Of a stretch of 64,000 nt of DNA, positions 35,863 to 44,910 are shown in pieces. Both the position numbers and the translations under genes were made by a program. Position 1 is the first letter of the stretch, and every line of letters begins with the position of its first letter. The stretch covers positions 62,001 to 126,000 of the forward strand of contig JACKJC010000003.1 in NCBI GenBank assembly GCA_020638195.1. Direction: 5' to 3'. The notes below the pieces were generated by a model that was not told the DNA's origin, made no database searches, and saw nothing but the letters and a program-made list of their open reading frames with translations. The stretch comes from Methylobacteriaceae bacterium (GTDB lineage Bacteria; Pseudomonadota; Alphaproteobacteria; Rhizobiales; Beijerinckiaceae).

Positions 35863-37488
35863 GTGACCAAGCGCAACGTGCTCTTCATCATGTGCGACCA
35901 GCTCAGGTTCGATTACCTGAGCTGCGGCGGCCATCCGTATCTCGAGACGCCCAACATCGACGCGTTGGCGGCGCGCGGCGTCCGCTTCACCCGCGCCTAT
36001 GTGCAATCGCCGGTCTGCGGCCCCTCGCGCATGAGCTATTACACCGGTCGCTACATGCGCTCGCACGGCGCGAACTGGAACGGTTTTCCGCTGCGCATCG
36101 GCGAGCCGACGCTCGGCGATCATCTGCGCAAGCTCGGCGTGCGCACGGCGCTGGTCGGCAAGACGCACATGACGTCGGACGACGAGGGCATGCAGCGCCT
36201 CGGCATCGATCCCGGCTCGACCATCGGCGTGCTGGCGTCCGAATGCGGCTTCGAGCCTTTCGATCGCGACGATGGCCTGCATCCGAGTGGACGCAAGCAT
36301 AAGAGCGCGCCGTTCAACGCCTATCTCAAGTCGAAGGGCTATGAAGGCGACAACCCCTGGGAGACCCACGCCAATTCGGGCATTGCGGAAGATGGCAGCC
36401 AGCAGAACGGCTGGCTGCTCGTCCATGCCGACAAGCCGACGCGGGCGCCGGACGAAGACACCGAGACGCCCTGGACCACGCGCGAAGCGATGCGCTTCAT
36501 CGACGAAGCCGAGGGCAAGGGCGAGAACTGGTGCCTGCATCTCTCCTACATCAAGCCGCACTGGCCCTATATCGCGCCCGCGCCCTATCACGCCATGTTC
36601 GACAAGTCGCAAGTCCTGCCGGCCGTGCGCGCCGAGAGCGAGCGCGGCAACGACGCACATCCCGTCTATCGCGCCTTCATGGACCAGCGCGTCGCGCGCA
36701 ATTTCTCGCGCGACGAAGTGCGCGAACACGTCATCCCCACCTACATGGGCCTGATCAAGCAGATCGACGACCAACTCGGGCTGCTGTTCAAATTCCTCAA
36801 GGACAAGGGGATCGAAGACAACACGCTGATCGTCTTCACCTCGGACCATGGCGATTATCTCGGCGATCACTGGATGGGCGAGAAGGACCTGTTCCACGAA
36901 GTCTCCGTGAAGGTGCCGATGATCGTGGTCGATCCCTCGCCATCGGCGGATTCCACGCGCGGCACGGTGTGCGACGCTCTGATGGAAGGCATCGATCTCA
37001 CGCCGACCTTCATCGAATATTTCGGCGGAACGTCGCCGCGTCACATTGTCGAGGGCCGCTCGATCGCGCCTTTCCTGCGCGGCGAAACGCCTGCTGACTG
37101 GCGGACGCATGTTTTCTCGGAATACGATTATTCCATGCAGGACGTGCGCACCGCGCTCGGCCTGCCCGTCGACAAATGCCACCTCTTCATGTGCTTCGAC
37201 GGTCGCTGGAAATACATCCACGCGCCGGGCTTCCGCCCCATGCTGTTCGATCTCGAAAACGATCCGAAGGAACTACGCGATCTTGGGGCCGATCCTGCCA
37301 GCGCCGACGTATGCGCGCGCATGCGCGAGGCCTTGATGGGCTGGGCGCTGACCGACCACAGCCGCATCACCACGCCGGACGCCAAGATCGAGGCCTACAG
37401 CGGCGCGCAGCAGTTGAAGAACGGCATTATCATCGGATACTGGGACGAAGCGGAAGTCGAGGAAGCGCGTCGGAAATACGGTTTCTAG
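35863..37488 (+). CDS. Sulfatase / phosphonate monoester hydrolase-like enzyme (alkaline phosphatase superfamily)
   Basis: 541 residues. The formylglycine motif is CGPSR (Cys 52). Metal ligands are LFIMCDQLRFD at the start and VFTSDHGDYLGDHWMGEKD at about residue 325. The length and the C-terminal oligomerisation tail favour the phosphonate monoester hydrolase/choline-sulfatase-like branch; a lysine in KTHM and the wide substrate range of that branch leave the substrate open. No signal peptide, so cytoplasmic. The start is a GTG with GGGAGG 8 bases upstream. Its divergence from the MarR-tct unit suggests that TctABC imports its substrate (inference). Confidence 0.85.
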   Translation: MTKRNVLFIMCDQLRFDYLSCGGHPYLETPNIDALAARGVRFTRAYVQSPVCGPSRMSYYTGRYMRSHGANWNGFPLRIGEPTLGDHLRKLGVRTALVGKTHMTSDDEGMQRLGIDPGSTIGVLASECGFEPFDRDDGLHPSGRKHKSAPFNAYLKSKGYEGDNPWETHANSGIAEDGSQQNGWLLVHADKPTRAPDEDTETPWTTREAMRFIDEAEGKGENWCLHLSYIKPHWPYIAPAPYHAMFDKSQVLPAVRAESERGNDAHPVYRAFMDQRVARNFSRDEVREHVIPTYMGLIKQIDDQLGLLFKFLKDKGIEDNTLIVFTSDHGDYLGDHWMGEKDLFHEVSVKVPMIVVDPSPSADSTRGTVCDALMEGIDLTPTFIEYFGGTSPRHIVEGRSIAPFLRGETPADWRTHVFSEYDYSMQDVRTALGLPVDKCHLFMCFDGRWKYIHAPGFRPMLFDLENDPKELRDLGADPASADVCARMREALMGWALTDHSRITTPDAKIEAYSGAQQLKNGIIIGYWDEAEVEEARRKYGF

Positions 37489-37543
37489 TCCAGCGCCCGC
37501 GATTGCGGTTCCTGCCCGGCGCCTGCGGCGTCGAAGTCGTTGA

Positions 37544-39187
37544 TCAGCGTCGCGACCGACGCCAGACGGTGGCGAAGGCGCTCCATCGCTCGCGCCAGCT
37601 CGCGCCTTCGTCGGCGAGCGCGTCGAGAAATTCCGCGAAACGGCGCGAGACCATCACCGTGTAGAGCAGCAGTAGCGTCGTCGGGATCAGGACGGCGAAA
37701 AAGATCAGCGTCCGGTCGATCGCGCTCATGTCGGCCTGCGAGAACAGGTTCATGCCGAGGAAGCCCGTCGTGACGGTGCCGACGAGGCTGAGCAACGTCG
37801 TGATCGTCAGCGTCAGGATCGTCTTCGCCTGACGTCGCAGCAGATCGGTCTCGAGATAGGACGACATGTCGCCGAGCTCATCGCGCAATTCCGCGAACAG
37901 ACGATCCGTGCCCAGATGCGCGACCCACATGCGGAACAGGTCGCGCATCGGCAGCTGGTCGGAGACCTCCGAAAAATAGTAGCGGTGCGTGAAGCGCAGG
38001 AAGGTTTCGAGCGTACGTCTTATGTCGTGGCGAAACTGGCTGACCGAGGCGTTGTTCTCCATGTCGAGCCGGCTGACGGTGGCGACGAGGCGATCCGACA
38101 GCATCAGGATCGCCGCGCGATGGAAATGCGCGATTAGCCCGAGCAGAAAATATTGGTGGCGGAACTGGGAGAGAAAGCCACGCTCGGGATCGACGAACAG
38201 GGCATGCTCGGCCGGCCCGATCGCGACGAAACTCTGCCCGCTGCAAAGCACCCGCGTATTGGTCCAGCCCTCGCCGCGCAAGGGATCGTAGAACCTGTCA
38301 TAGCAATAGCGCTGCTCGAAATCGGCGAGAAAGCCGGGCGCATAGGGCGTCTCGGTCGCGGCGCCCGGCGCCGAGGCGAAAGCGAGCCGCATGAAGTCGG
38401 CGCGCGTCAGTGCGCGCGGATCGTCGACGGCGAGCCAAGCCATGGTCGGCATGCGATGGAATTCGAGCTGGCGATATCGTACCGGCGCGACCTGCGCGCG
38501 CTGGTTCAGCATCATCGGCGCGAGCAGATATTCCCAGTGGTAGGAGATTGCGGACGCCTGATCCTTGCACACCGAGGCGAGATATTTCGTACGCGCCTGA
38601 TAGTCGGAGGCGGCGAGCACGGCGCCGTCGGCGCCCAGCCATTCCACGCTTTCGGGACAATTGAGCGCAGCGCCGCTCTCGCTCCAGCCGGCGGGATAGG
38701 CGCGGCCGAAACGGTAGATGATCTCCTGCGCGCGCGACAAATGCAGATCGCGCGCCGCTATTTCCACGACGAGGATCGCGACGTCGACGTCGAAAAAGAA
38801 ATAGAGGTCGGTGTGGACGACATCGACTTCCGTCGCCTCCGCCTGCCCGTGGAAGCGCAGACGCGCCTTCTTCACATCGGCGCGGCGGAAGATGCGGATC
38901 GGCGAATCGCCATAGGTCGTGCGGCCCGTGCGTGACGCGCGTTCGCCGTAGAGAAAGCGTTGCACATGCGGCAGAAAGGCCGCGAATTCGCGATAGTGCC
39001 GTTCCTGAAAATCTTCCGGCCGTTCGGGAAATTCGTCGTCGAGTTCGACCCAGGTCCGGTTGGGGTCGCGGTCGAGATAGTCCCAGTGGTTGAGCAGGCC
39101 GCATCCCGGCGGCAAAGGCATGAGCTGGAGCGGCCAGATCAGGATCTGGCGAAAGTCGCGCACAGCGATGTCGCTCATTTCAGTCAT
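37544..39187 (-). CDS. CorA-like membrane protein with a long N-terminal domain
   Basis: 547 residues. The last 110 residues look like CorA/ZntB: a helical segment, a first transmembrane helix ending in FLGMNLF (GMN at about 478-480), and a second helix LIFFAVLIPTTLLLLYTVMV. The large N-terminal part (residues 1-360) is mostly soluble and not of the usual CorA length; it contains a segment TDLYFFFDVDVAILVVEIAARDLHL. A divalent-cation channel role is possible. The ATG at 39187 follows AGGACGGC. Confidence 0.65.
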   Translation of the reverse strand: MTEMSDIAVRDFRQILIWPLQLMPLPPGCGLLNHWDYLDRDPNRTWVELDDEFPERPEDFQERHYREFAAFLPHVQRFLYGERASRTGRTTYGDSPIRIFRRADVKKARLRFHGQAEATEVDVVHTDLYFFFDVDVAILVVEIAARDLHLSRAQEIIYRFGRAYPAGWSESGAALNCPESVEWLGADGAVLAASDYQARTKYLASVCKDQASAISYHWEYLLAPMMLNQRAQVAPVRYRQLEFHRMPTMAWLAVDDPRALTRADFMRLAFASAPGAATETPYAPGFLADFEQRYCYDRFYDPLRGEGWTNTRVLCSGQSFVAIGPAEHALFVDPERGFLSQFRHQYFLLGLIAHFHRAAILMLSDRLVATVSRLDMENNASVSQFRHDIRRTLETFLRFTHRYYFSEVSDQLPMRDLFRMWVAHLGTDRLFAELRDELGDMSSYLETDLLRRQAKTILTLTITTLLSLVGTVTTGFLGMNLFSQADMSAIDRTLIFFAVLIPTTLLLLYTVMVSRRFAEFLDALADEGASWRERWSAFATVWRRSRR

Positions 39188-39304
39188 GCCGTCCTGGCCC
39201 CGTTTGCCGGCAAGAGGTGACATGGAGGTGCGACGCTTGCAATCGGGCCGAACGTCGAGCGCTATGCCACGACCGTCCCGACCTGCAGGTCGCGTCCAGC
39301 CTGG

Positions 39305-40603
39305 TCAATCGTCCCGGTTTTCATCGCGGCGGGAAATGTCCGCCAGAAAAGCGTCGAGGTCGGCTAGATAGACCTCGGCCTCGACAGGCCGTCGGGCGGC
39401 GACGCGCCGCAGTGCTTCCGCCCGCGCCGCACTTCCGGGCGCTGCGAAATCCATGATTCGCGCAGCCCACTCCCCCGGTAGGCGCGGGTCGAGGTATATG
39501 GCCGCCTCGCCGCCGATCTCTTGAAACGGCGCAATGTTCGAACAAAGCGCAGGCGCGCCCGCCGTCAAGGCCTCCGCCAAGGGCAAGCCATATCCTTCTG
39601 CGAACGAGGGAGCGAGCAGGGCGGCTGCGCCGGCCAGCAGGGCTCGCCAGCCGCCGTTGGACAGACCGGCAACCTCGATCACCGCGCCCCCGAGCGCGGG
39701 ATCGGCGAGGGCCTCCACGATTTGCGTGAAGTTCCAGCCGCGTTTGCCCACGACAACGAGTTTTGGCGCAGAAGGCCCCTGTTCCGCGACAAACCGCCGC
39801 CAGACGTCCACGAGCAGCGCATGGTTCTTGCGCGGCTCGATCGTACCGCAGGTCACGAAATACGATGTTCCCTGAAGTCTGGGATCTGGTTGGCATGGGG
39901 CGCCGAAAATCGGCGCGACAGGGGGATGAGACTGAAAGATCGGCAGATTCTGCCGCCCAAGCCGTTGCATATGCTCGGCCAGTGCGTCCGCGACCGTCCG
40001 GCTGGTGACCAGCGCCGCGGCGCCGCGCCTGGCGAGCAACTCGAGGCGACGCTTGTGCCGCTCCGCTTCGCCCCGCCAGAATGTATCCGGGGTGGCGACC
40101 GGCAAGAGGTCATGGATGAAGAACACCGGCCGGATGTCGGGGCGCGCGTCCAGCCAGGCGGCATGCCGCGCCGATTCCAGCGGGTAATGCGTTGCGTTGA
40201 GATAGATGGCGCCAGGCGGCGCGGCAGCGACAGGATTTGCCCCTCGCTTCAATCCGTAGGCGCTGATCGCCCCCGCGATCCGCCGTGCACGCCCGGGCGG
40301 GGCGAAGTCGAGCCGTGTCGCCGCCCGGCCCCGAGAGATAGGGGCCAGCAGCGCTTCAACCAGCAGGTCAGGCGCCGCCGGCGGCGCGTCCCACTGGCGT
40401 ACTAAAGCGTCTGTCGGGTTCTGCAGGAGGCCCGGCGCAAAAACGCGCGGTCCGGCTGGTCCGAACATGAGCGATTGCGTCTGGTCCGAGCGATCCCGCA
40501 GGAAATGGTCGGCGAGCAGCCGGTCGATCCAGTCGATGCCGTTCGGCGTTGGGTTGAGGACCCGCGTCGTCAGGCGCGAGAGGTCGTAAACAACCCGGCT
40601 CAT
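39305..40603 (-). CDS. Glycosyltransferase family 1 (GT4-like)
   Basis: 432 residues. The C-terminal half has the GT-B donor-site pattern: FVTCGTIEPRKNHALLV, LVVVGKRGW and SFAEGYGLPLAEALTAGAPALCSNIAPFQEIGGEAA (EX7E motif). The N-terminal half contains FFIHDLLPVATPDTFW. It likely adds a mannosyl or related sugar to a surface polysaccharide. It is alone: upstream is a 364-base gap and downstream the CorA-like gene on the same strand. Confidence 0.87.
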   Translation of the reverse strand: MSRVVYDLSRLTTRVLNPTPNGIDWIDRLLADHFLRDRSDQTQSLMFGPAGPRVFAPGLLQNPTDALVRQWDAPPAAPDLLVEALLAPISRGRAATRLDFAPPGRARRIAGAISAYGLKRGANPVAAAPPGAIYLNATHYPLESARHAAWLDARPDIRPVFFIHDLLPVATPDTFWRGEAERHKRRLELLARRGAAALVTSRTVADALAEHMQRLGRQNLPIFQSHPPVAPIFGAPCQPDPRLQGTSYFVTCGTIEPRKNHALLVDVWRRFVAEQGPSAPKLVVVGKRGWNFTQIVEALADPALGGAVIEVAGLSNGGWRALLAGAAALLAPSFAEGYGLPLAEALTAGAPALCSNIAPFQEIGGEAAIYLDPRLPGEWAARIMDFAAPGSAARAEALRRVAARRPVEAEVYLADLDAFLADISRRDENRDD

Positions 40604-40967
40604 GCCGAGCCTGACGCAGGCGCGCCGGACAGCGCAACCGCCGTTTCGAGCGCCTTCTCGTCGCACATAATAAGGGTAACGCCAGCCTTCGCCCCCGATC
40701 GTCGGTCGGCGGCGGGAGCATCGCCTGCCATGCCGCACGACCGGATCTCGTAGGCCGGGAAATACATGATGCGTCAAAACCCTTCGCGGTCATATCCAGC
40801 GTCACGCGCGACGCCGATTTGGAGCAGCGTTAGACATCGTTACATGCCGCGATTCTGCGGTCGCCGCCAGCTATGTGGGAGATTTGACGGCCCTCGATAA
40901 ACCGCGGCCGCGATCAATTCACGATCGAGGCCGGCGCCAGCCGCCCGGAAATCCTTCGGCGAACCGG
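40604..40967. other. 364-base intergenic region without a supported gene
   Basis: This gap separates the carboxymuconolactone decarboxylase-like gene from the glycosyltransferase gene, both read leftward. Frames through it have no ribosome site and no recognisable product. It should carry the promoter of the glycosyltransferase; a TATTAT box (minus strand, near 40668) is the only -10-like element noticed and has no clear -35 partner. Confidence 0.45.
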
Positions 40968-41510
40968 CTACTTCTCCAGCGGAACGTCGAGCGAATGCAG
41001 GACGCGTCCGACGCAGGCGTAGAAGGAAGAGGTCAGCACGAGCTCGACGATCTCGCCCTCGTTGAAATGCGCGCGCGCCTGCATGATCGATTCGGCCGAC
41101 GCGCCGGGCCCCTCGGTGATTTCTTCCGCCAAGCGCAGGACGATGCGCTCGATCTCCGAATAGGCGCCGCTCGCGCGCCAGTTCGAGAGCGCGTCGATTT
41201 GTTCCCGGGTCACGCCGGCGGCAAGAGCCATCGGCGCGTGATGCGTCCATTCGTAGTCCGCGCCCATAATCTGCGCCCCGCGCAGGATCATCAGTTCACG
41301 CAGCGCCCGTGGCGTTTTCGCTTCGGTGCGCAACGGCCAAGCGAGGCGGGTCCATGCCTCGAGCATGGCCGGCGCATGGCCGAGCAGTCGATAGAGGTTC
41401 GGAAAGCCCGCATGCCCGCCCGATCGCAAGGCGACGTAAATGGCGGCGATGCGGGGATCGGCATTGTCTTCGATCAGGGGAATACGCGGCATGGGAAAGG
41501 CTCGCTTCAT
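40968..41510 (-). CDS. Carboxymuconolactone decarboxylase (CMD/AhpD-fold) family protein
   Basis: 180 residues with the CMD-domain pattern LRELMILRGAQIMGADYEWTHHAPMALAAGVTREQIDAL. There is no CxxC pair, so it is the gamma-carboxymuconolactone decarboxylase-like branch and not AhpD proper. The function is not determined by sequence. The ATG at 41510 overlaps the HAD stop (ATGA) and is preferred to 41492. Confidence 0.82.
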   Translation of the reverse strand: MKRAFPMPRIPLIEDNADPRIAAIYVALRSGGHAGFPNLYRLLGHAPAMLEAWTRLAWPLRTEAKTPRALRELMILRGAQIMGADYEWTHHAPMALAAGVTREQIDALSNWRASGAYSEIERIVLRLAEEITEGPGASAESIMQARAHFNEGEIVELVLTSSFYACVGRVLHSLDVPLEK

Positions 41511-42286
41511 CGGACGGGTTGCGGTTCGGCATTGTGCGACAGGAGACTCGAGATCGTCGCGGGCAGGTCGCGCATGACAGCGATGACGTGTTCCGCGCCA
41601 GCCGCTTTCAGGCGCGCGGCGAGATCGGACGTCGCATGGCCGCCTCCGACGAAACCGATGGCGCGCATGCCCGCCGCGCGCGCGGCGACGACGCCGGCGA
41701 CGGAATCCTCGATGACGATCGCGCGAGATGGCGCCGCGCCCATTTCGTGCGCCGCGAGGAGAAACAGGTCTGGGGCCGGCTTTCCGTGCGCGACCTGAAT
41801 CGCGCTGAAGCGATGCTGGAAAGAGGACGCAAGCCCCGTGACCGAAAGCGCGAGATCGATCCGCTCCGGCCTCGATGACGAGGCGAGACACCGTGGACCC
41901 GGCAGCGCGGCGAGCGCCTCCGCCACGCCCTCGATCGCACGCAACTCACGCCGGAATCGCGCGAACAATCGCGCGTTCATCTCGTCCGCGACATTCCCCG
42001 GCAGCACATGGCCGACGAGCGCTTCAGTCTCGCGCAAAATATCGGCGAGGCTGCGGCCGACCTGCGTTCGCAAGCACTCTCGAGCCGTGATCGGCCGCCC
42101 GAGCGCGGTCAAGGTCTCGCTCAGGATTTCGTTGGCTATCGGCTCGGAATCGACCAGCACGCCGTCGCAGTCGAAGATCAGAAGCGTCAGAGCGCTGCAC
42201 CGAGGCGCGCGCAGCGCTCCATCCGGCGGGATGCGGCAATCGGCCGCGCGGGTCGGTGTCCGCCGGAACTGCGGCGATTGGGCCAC
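41507..42286 (-). CDS. HAD-superfamily hydrolase (phosphoglycolate phosphatase-like)
   Basis: The HAD core is clear: motif I IFDCDGVLVDSE, motif II LASSSRPER, motif III HGKPAPD, motif IV VIEDSVAGVVAARAAG. The cap is C1 type. The catalytic region starts within a few residues of 42190, but no ATG, GTG or TTG lies there; the nearest in-frame choices are a CTG at 42190 (227 residues) and a GTG at 42286 (259 residues, GGGAGG 17 bases upstream). The start is therefore unsettled. Substrate not known. Confidence 0.83.
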   Translation of the reverse strand: MAQSPQFRRTPTRAADCRIPPDGALRAPRCSALTLLIFDCDGVLVDSEPIANEILSETLTALGRPITARECLRTQVGRSLADILRETEALVGHVLPGNVADEMNARLFARFRRELRAIEGVAEALAALPGPRCLASSSRPERIDLALSVTGLASSFQHRFSAIQVAHGKPAPDLFLLAAHEMGAAPSRAIVIEDSVAGVVAARAAGMRAIGFVGGGHATSDLAARLKAAGAEHVIAVMRDLPATISSLLSHNAEPQPVR

Positions 42287-42467
42287 AAGTACCGGCGCGC
42301 TTCCTCCCAAAGTCGGGCGACGAAATGGCGCACTGGGGATTTGTCTCCATTGTCTTTGCGGCGCGCGCCAGCATATACAGCCGCGGGACTTGAACGAAAC
42401 TCGGTCCCCAGGCGTCGGTTCTGTATCGGGAGCGCGGCGCCGGGCGTATTCGGGGAAAGGACGAGGG

Positions 42468-42866
42468 ATGAAGAAGTTTGCTGCATTGACCGTTGGCTTC
42501 GGACTGCTGACCGCTCTTGCCGCGGGCCCTGCCATGGCGGCCGGCGACGCCGCTGCCGGCGAGAAGGTCTTCAACAAGTGCAAGGTCTGCCATCGCATCG
42601 GCGAAGGCGCCAAGAACATGGTCGGCCCCGAACTGAACGGTCTCGACGGCCGTCACAGCGGCTCGGTCGCGGGCTTCAACTATTCGGACGCCAACAAGAA
42701 TTCAGGCATTACCTGGAATGAGGCGACCTTCAAGGATTACATCACCGACCCCAAGAAGAAGATTCCCGGCACCAAGATGGTGTTCGCCGGTCTGCCGAAC
42801 GAGAGCGATCGCGACAACCTCTGGGCCTATATCGCGCAGTTCAAGGCGGACGGCACGAAGAAGTAA
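42468..42866 (+). CDS. Soluble class I cytochrome c (c2/c550 type)
   Basis: 132 residues with a Sec signal (KKFAALTVGFGLLTALAAGPAMA, cut near AMAAG). Haem binding is CKVCH (Cys 38, Cys 41, His 42) and the axial Met is in GTKMVFAGL (Met 104), as in cytochrome c2. A periplasmic electron carrier. The ATG follows GGACGAGGG. A strong terminator follows, so it is monocistronic. Confidence 0.92.
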   Translation: MKKFAALTVGFGLLTALAAGPAMAAGDAAAGEKVFNKCKVCHRIGEGAKNMVGPELNGLDGRHSGSVAGFNYSDANKNSGITWNEATFKDYITDPKKKIPGTKMVFAGLPNESDRDNLWAYIAQFKADGTKK

Positions 42867-42891
42867 TCGCGCGGCAAGGCGCTGTTTTTCG

Positions 42892-42918
42892 AACCCCGCC
42901 CGAAAGGGCGGGGTTTTT
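42892..42918 (+). terminator. Rho-independent terminator of the cytochrome c gene
   Basis: A 10-bp stem (AACCCCGCCC, GAAA loop, GGGCGGGGTT) followed by TTT. It lies 26 bases after the cytochrome stop and before the siroheme synthase gene. Confidence 0.88.
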
Positions 42919-42979
42919 GTTTGTTTCGGCTACTCTCGCTCGTGACAATTCGCCTGTTGCGCCGCATATGCGTGGAGCC

Positions 42980-44401
42980 ATGTCTGACGAAAACGACGCC
43001 AAAGCCTCACTCGCCAGTCTGCCGGCCTTCTTCAAGCTGGCGGGTCGTCGCTGCATGGTTGCTGGCGGCAGCGACGGGGCGGCGTGGAAGGCGGAGCTGC
43101 TGGCATCCGCCGGCGCAAGCGTCGATGTTTACGCTGCCGAGCCGTGCGAACGGCTCGAGCGTCTTGCCGTCGACAAGGCGGCCGTCACGCTTCATCGTCG
43201 CGTCTGGACGAAAGCGGATGTCGATGGCGCGCTGATCGCGATCATCGACGCGGCGTCCGACGCGGAGGCCGCCGATTTTCGTGTGGCCGCACAGGCGGCC
43301 GGCGCCGTCGTCAATGTCGTTGATCGCCCCGCCTTCTGCGATTTTCAGTTCGGCTCGATCGTCAACCGCTCGCCGCTGGTCGTCGGCATATCCACCGACG
43401 GCGCTGCGCCGGTCTTTGGCCAGGCTCTGCGCGCGCGTATCGAAACGCTGGCGCCCGAGGGATTTGCGGCCTGGGCGCGCGCTGCGCAGGAATGGCGCAA
43501 GGAAATTGCCGGGCGCGATCTACCGTTTCGCGCCCGGCGGAAGTTTTGGGAAGCCTTCGCCGAGCGCGCTTTTGAACGCCCCGATGTGGCGCCGACAGAC
43601 GCCGACCTGAAGGATCTGCTCGCGTCCATATCCGAAGAAGCGGTCGTAAAGGCGCAGCGCGGCAGGGTCGTCCTCATCGGCGCCGGGCCGGGCGATCCGG
43701 AACTTCTCACGCTCAAGGCCGTCCGCGCGCTGCAATCCGCCGACGTGGTCCTTTATGACGATCTCGTCTCTCCGGGCGTGCTCGATTTCGCGCGCCGGGA
43801 GGCGGAAAAGCTCGACGTCGGCAAACGCGGCTATCGGCCCTCGCCCGGACAACCGGGCATTACCGCCAGGCTCGTGGAGCTCGCCATCGCCGGCAAGGTC
43901 GTGGCGCGGTTGAAGGGCGGCGATCCCATGATCTTCGGTCGCGCGACCGAGGAGGTCGAGGCTTTGCAGGCTGCTGGCGTCGACGTCGAGGTCATTCCAG
44001 GCGTGACCGCGGCCTCGGGCGCTGCCGCGTCGCTGCGCGCTTCGCTGACGGAGCGCGACCATGCGCGCCGCGTGCAGTATGTGACCGCGCACGGCCGCGA
44101 CGGCGCCTTGCCAGAAGATCTGGACTGGCGCGCACTCGCCGATCCCGGAGCGACGACGGTCGTTTACATGGGCGTGCGCACCATGCCGGCGTTCGTCGCC
44201 AGAGTGCAGGCGGCCGGCCTCGATCCCGACACGCCCGCGATCCTGGTCGAGCGCGTCAGTTGGCCTGACGAACGCAGTATCGCGGGAACGCTTGCCACGA
44301 TCGAGGCGATGGCGGCCCGCTCTGCGCCTACAGGGCCGTGCGTCCTCCTGCTGGGCGCGGCGCTGTCAGGCGCCGCCGCCCGCTTGCAGATACGGGACTA
44401 G
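42980..44401 (+). CDS. cysG: Siroheme synthase (CysG type)
   Basis: 473 residues. The N-terminal part is the NAD-dependent precorrin-2 dehydrogenase/ferrochelatase (LAGRRCMVAGGSDGA, VVNVVDRPAFCDF, GISTDGAAPVFGQ). The C-terminal part is uroporphyrinogen-III C-methyltransferase (VVLIGAGPGDPELLTLKA, RLKGGDPMIFGR, VIPGVTAASGAA, YVTAHGRDG). It makes siroheme for sulfite and nitrite reductases. ATGs at 42968 and 42980 are both possible; the latter gives a start closer to relatives. Confidence 0.9.
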   Translation: MSDENDAKASLASLPAFFKLAGRRCMVAGGSDGAAWKAELLASAGASVDVYAAEPCERLERLAVDKAAVTLHRRVWTKADVDGALIAIIDAASDAEAADFRVAAQAAGAVVNVVDRPAFCDFQFGSIVNRSPLVVGISTDGAAPVFGQALRARIETLAPEGFAAWARAAQEWRKEIAGRDLPFRARRKFWEAFAERAFERPDVAPTDADLKDLLASISEEAVVKAQRGRVVLIGAGPGDPELLTLKAVRALQSADVVLYDDLVSPGVLDFARREAEKLDVGKRGYRPSPGQPGITARLVELAIAGKVVARLKGGDPMIFGRATEEVEALQAAGVDVEVIPGVTAASGAAASLRASLTERDHARRVQYVTAHGRDGALPEDLDWRALADPGATTVVYMGVRTMPAFVARVQAAGLDPDTPAILVERVSWPDERSIAGTLATIEAMAARSAPTGPCVLLLGAALSGAAARLQIRD

Positions 44402-44409
44402 GCGCCGGC

Positions 44410-44676
44410 CTATTCCGCCGCTTCGCGCCGGCCCGCCCGATGCGAGGCGTGGCCGCCCTTGCGGCCGGCCTCGGAGGCGAGCTGCGGATTGCGCGCGAAG
44501 CTGCGTTTGGCGGGATCGACCTGCGTCCCCCCCTTGCGTCCGGCCGCGGCGGCCAGATCGGGGTTCTTCGAGAAGCTGCGCTTCTCGCTGGGTACGCTTT
44601 CTCCGCCTTTACGCGCAATTGCGCGCTGCTTTTCGGGATCCATCGACGCGAATCCACGCGTCGATTTCTTTTTCAT
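44410..44676 (-). CDS. KGG-repeat general stress protein
   Basis: 88 residues with FASMDPEKQRAIARKGG and two further copies of the KGG motif (GRKGGTQVDP, GRKGGHASH). It is hydrophilic and probably disordered, as in the con-10/GsiB/YciG family linked to stress and desiccation. The ATG at 44676 fits the family start; a GTG three codons upstream is possible. A perfect EcfG promoter lies upstream. Confidence 0.88.
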   Translation of the reverse strand: MKKKSTRGFASMDPEKQRAIARKGGESVPSEKRSFSKNPDLAAAAGRKGGTQVDPAKRSFARNPQLASEAGRKGGHASHRAGRREAAE

Positions 44677-44752
44677 TTCTTCCACGGATACACCCTCTCA
44701 GTCGGGCCGACCCCACCGACCGAGACGCCGGTGTTTCGGGCGACCTTTCGCT

Positions 44753-44778
44753 AAACGGGCCCGAGCCCGCTACGTTCC
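44753..44778 (-). promoter_or_regulatory. EcfG-type general stress promoter of the KGG gene
   Basis: On the minus strand, GGAAC (44778-44774), 16 bases, then CGTTT (44757-44753). This is an exact match to the EcfG consensus. It sits about 77 bases upstream of the ATG. Confidence 0.7.
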
Positions 44779-44910
44779 CGGCGCCCGCCGAGGCGCATGT
44801 GGAAACGCAAGCTCTAGCTGACAGCGAAATGGCAGCAGAAACAACATTTTTCTCGAATATTTCATCGCAAAATCTAGGCCCGTCCTGGAAACGCCTTTGA
44901 ATTTGGGCGC

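Noticed and set aside
39223..39225. ATG at 39223 as the start of the CorA-like protein
   Set aside because: No ribosome site there; the ATG at 39187 has AGGA at good spacing.
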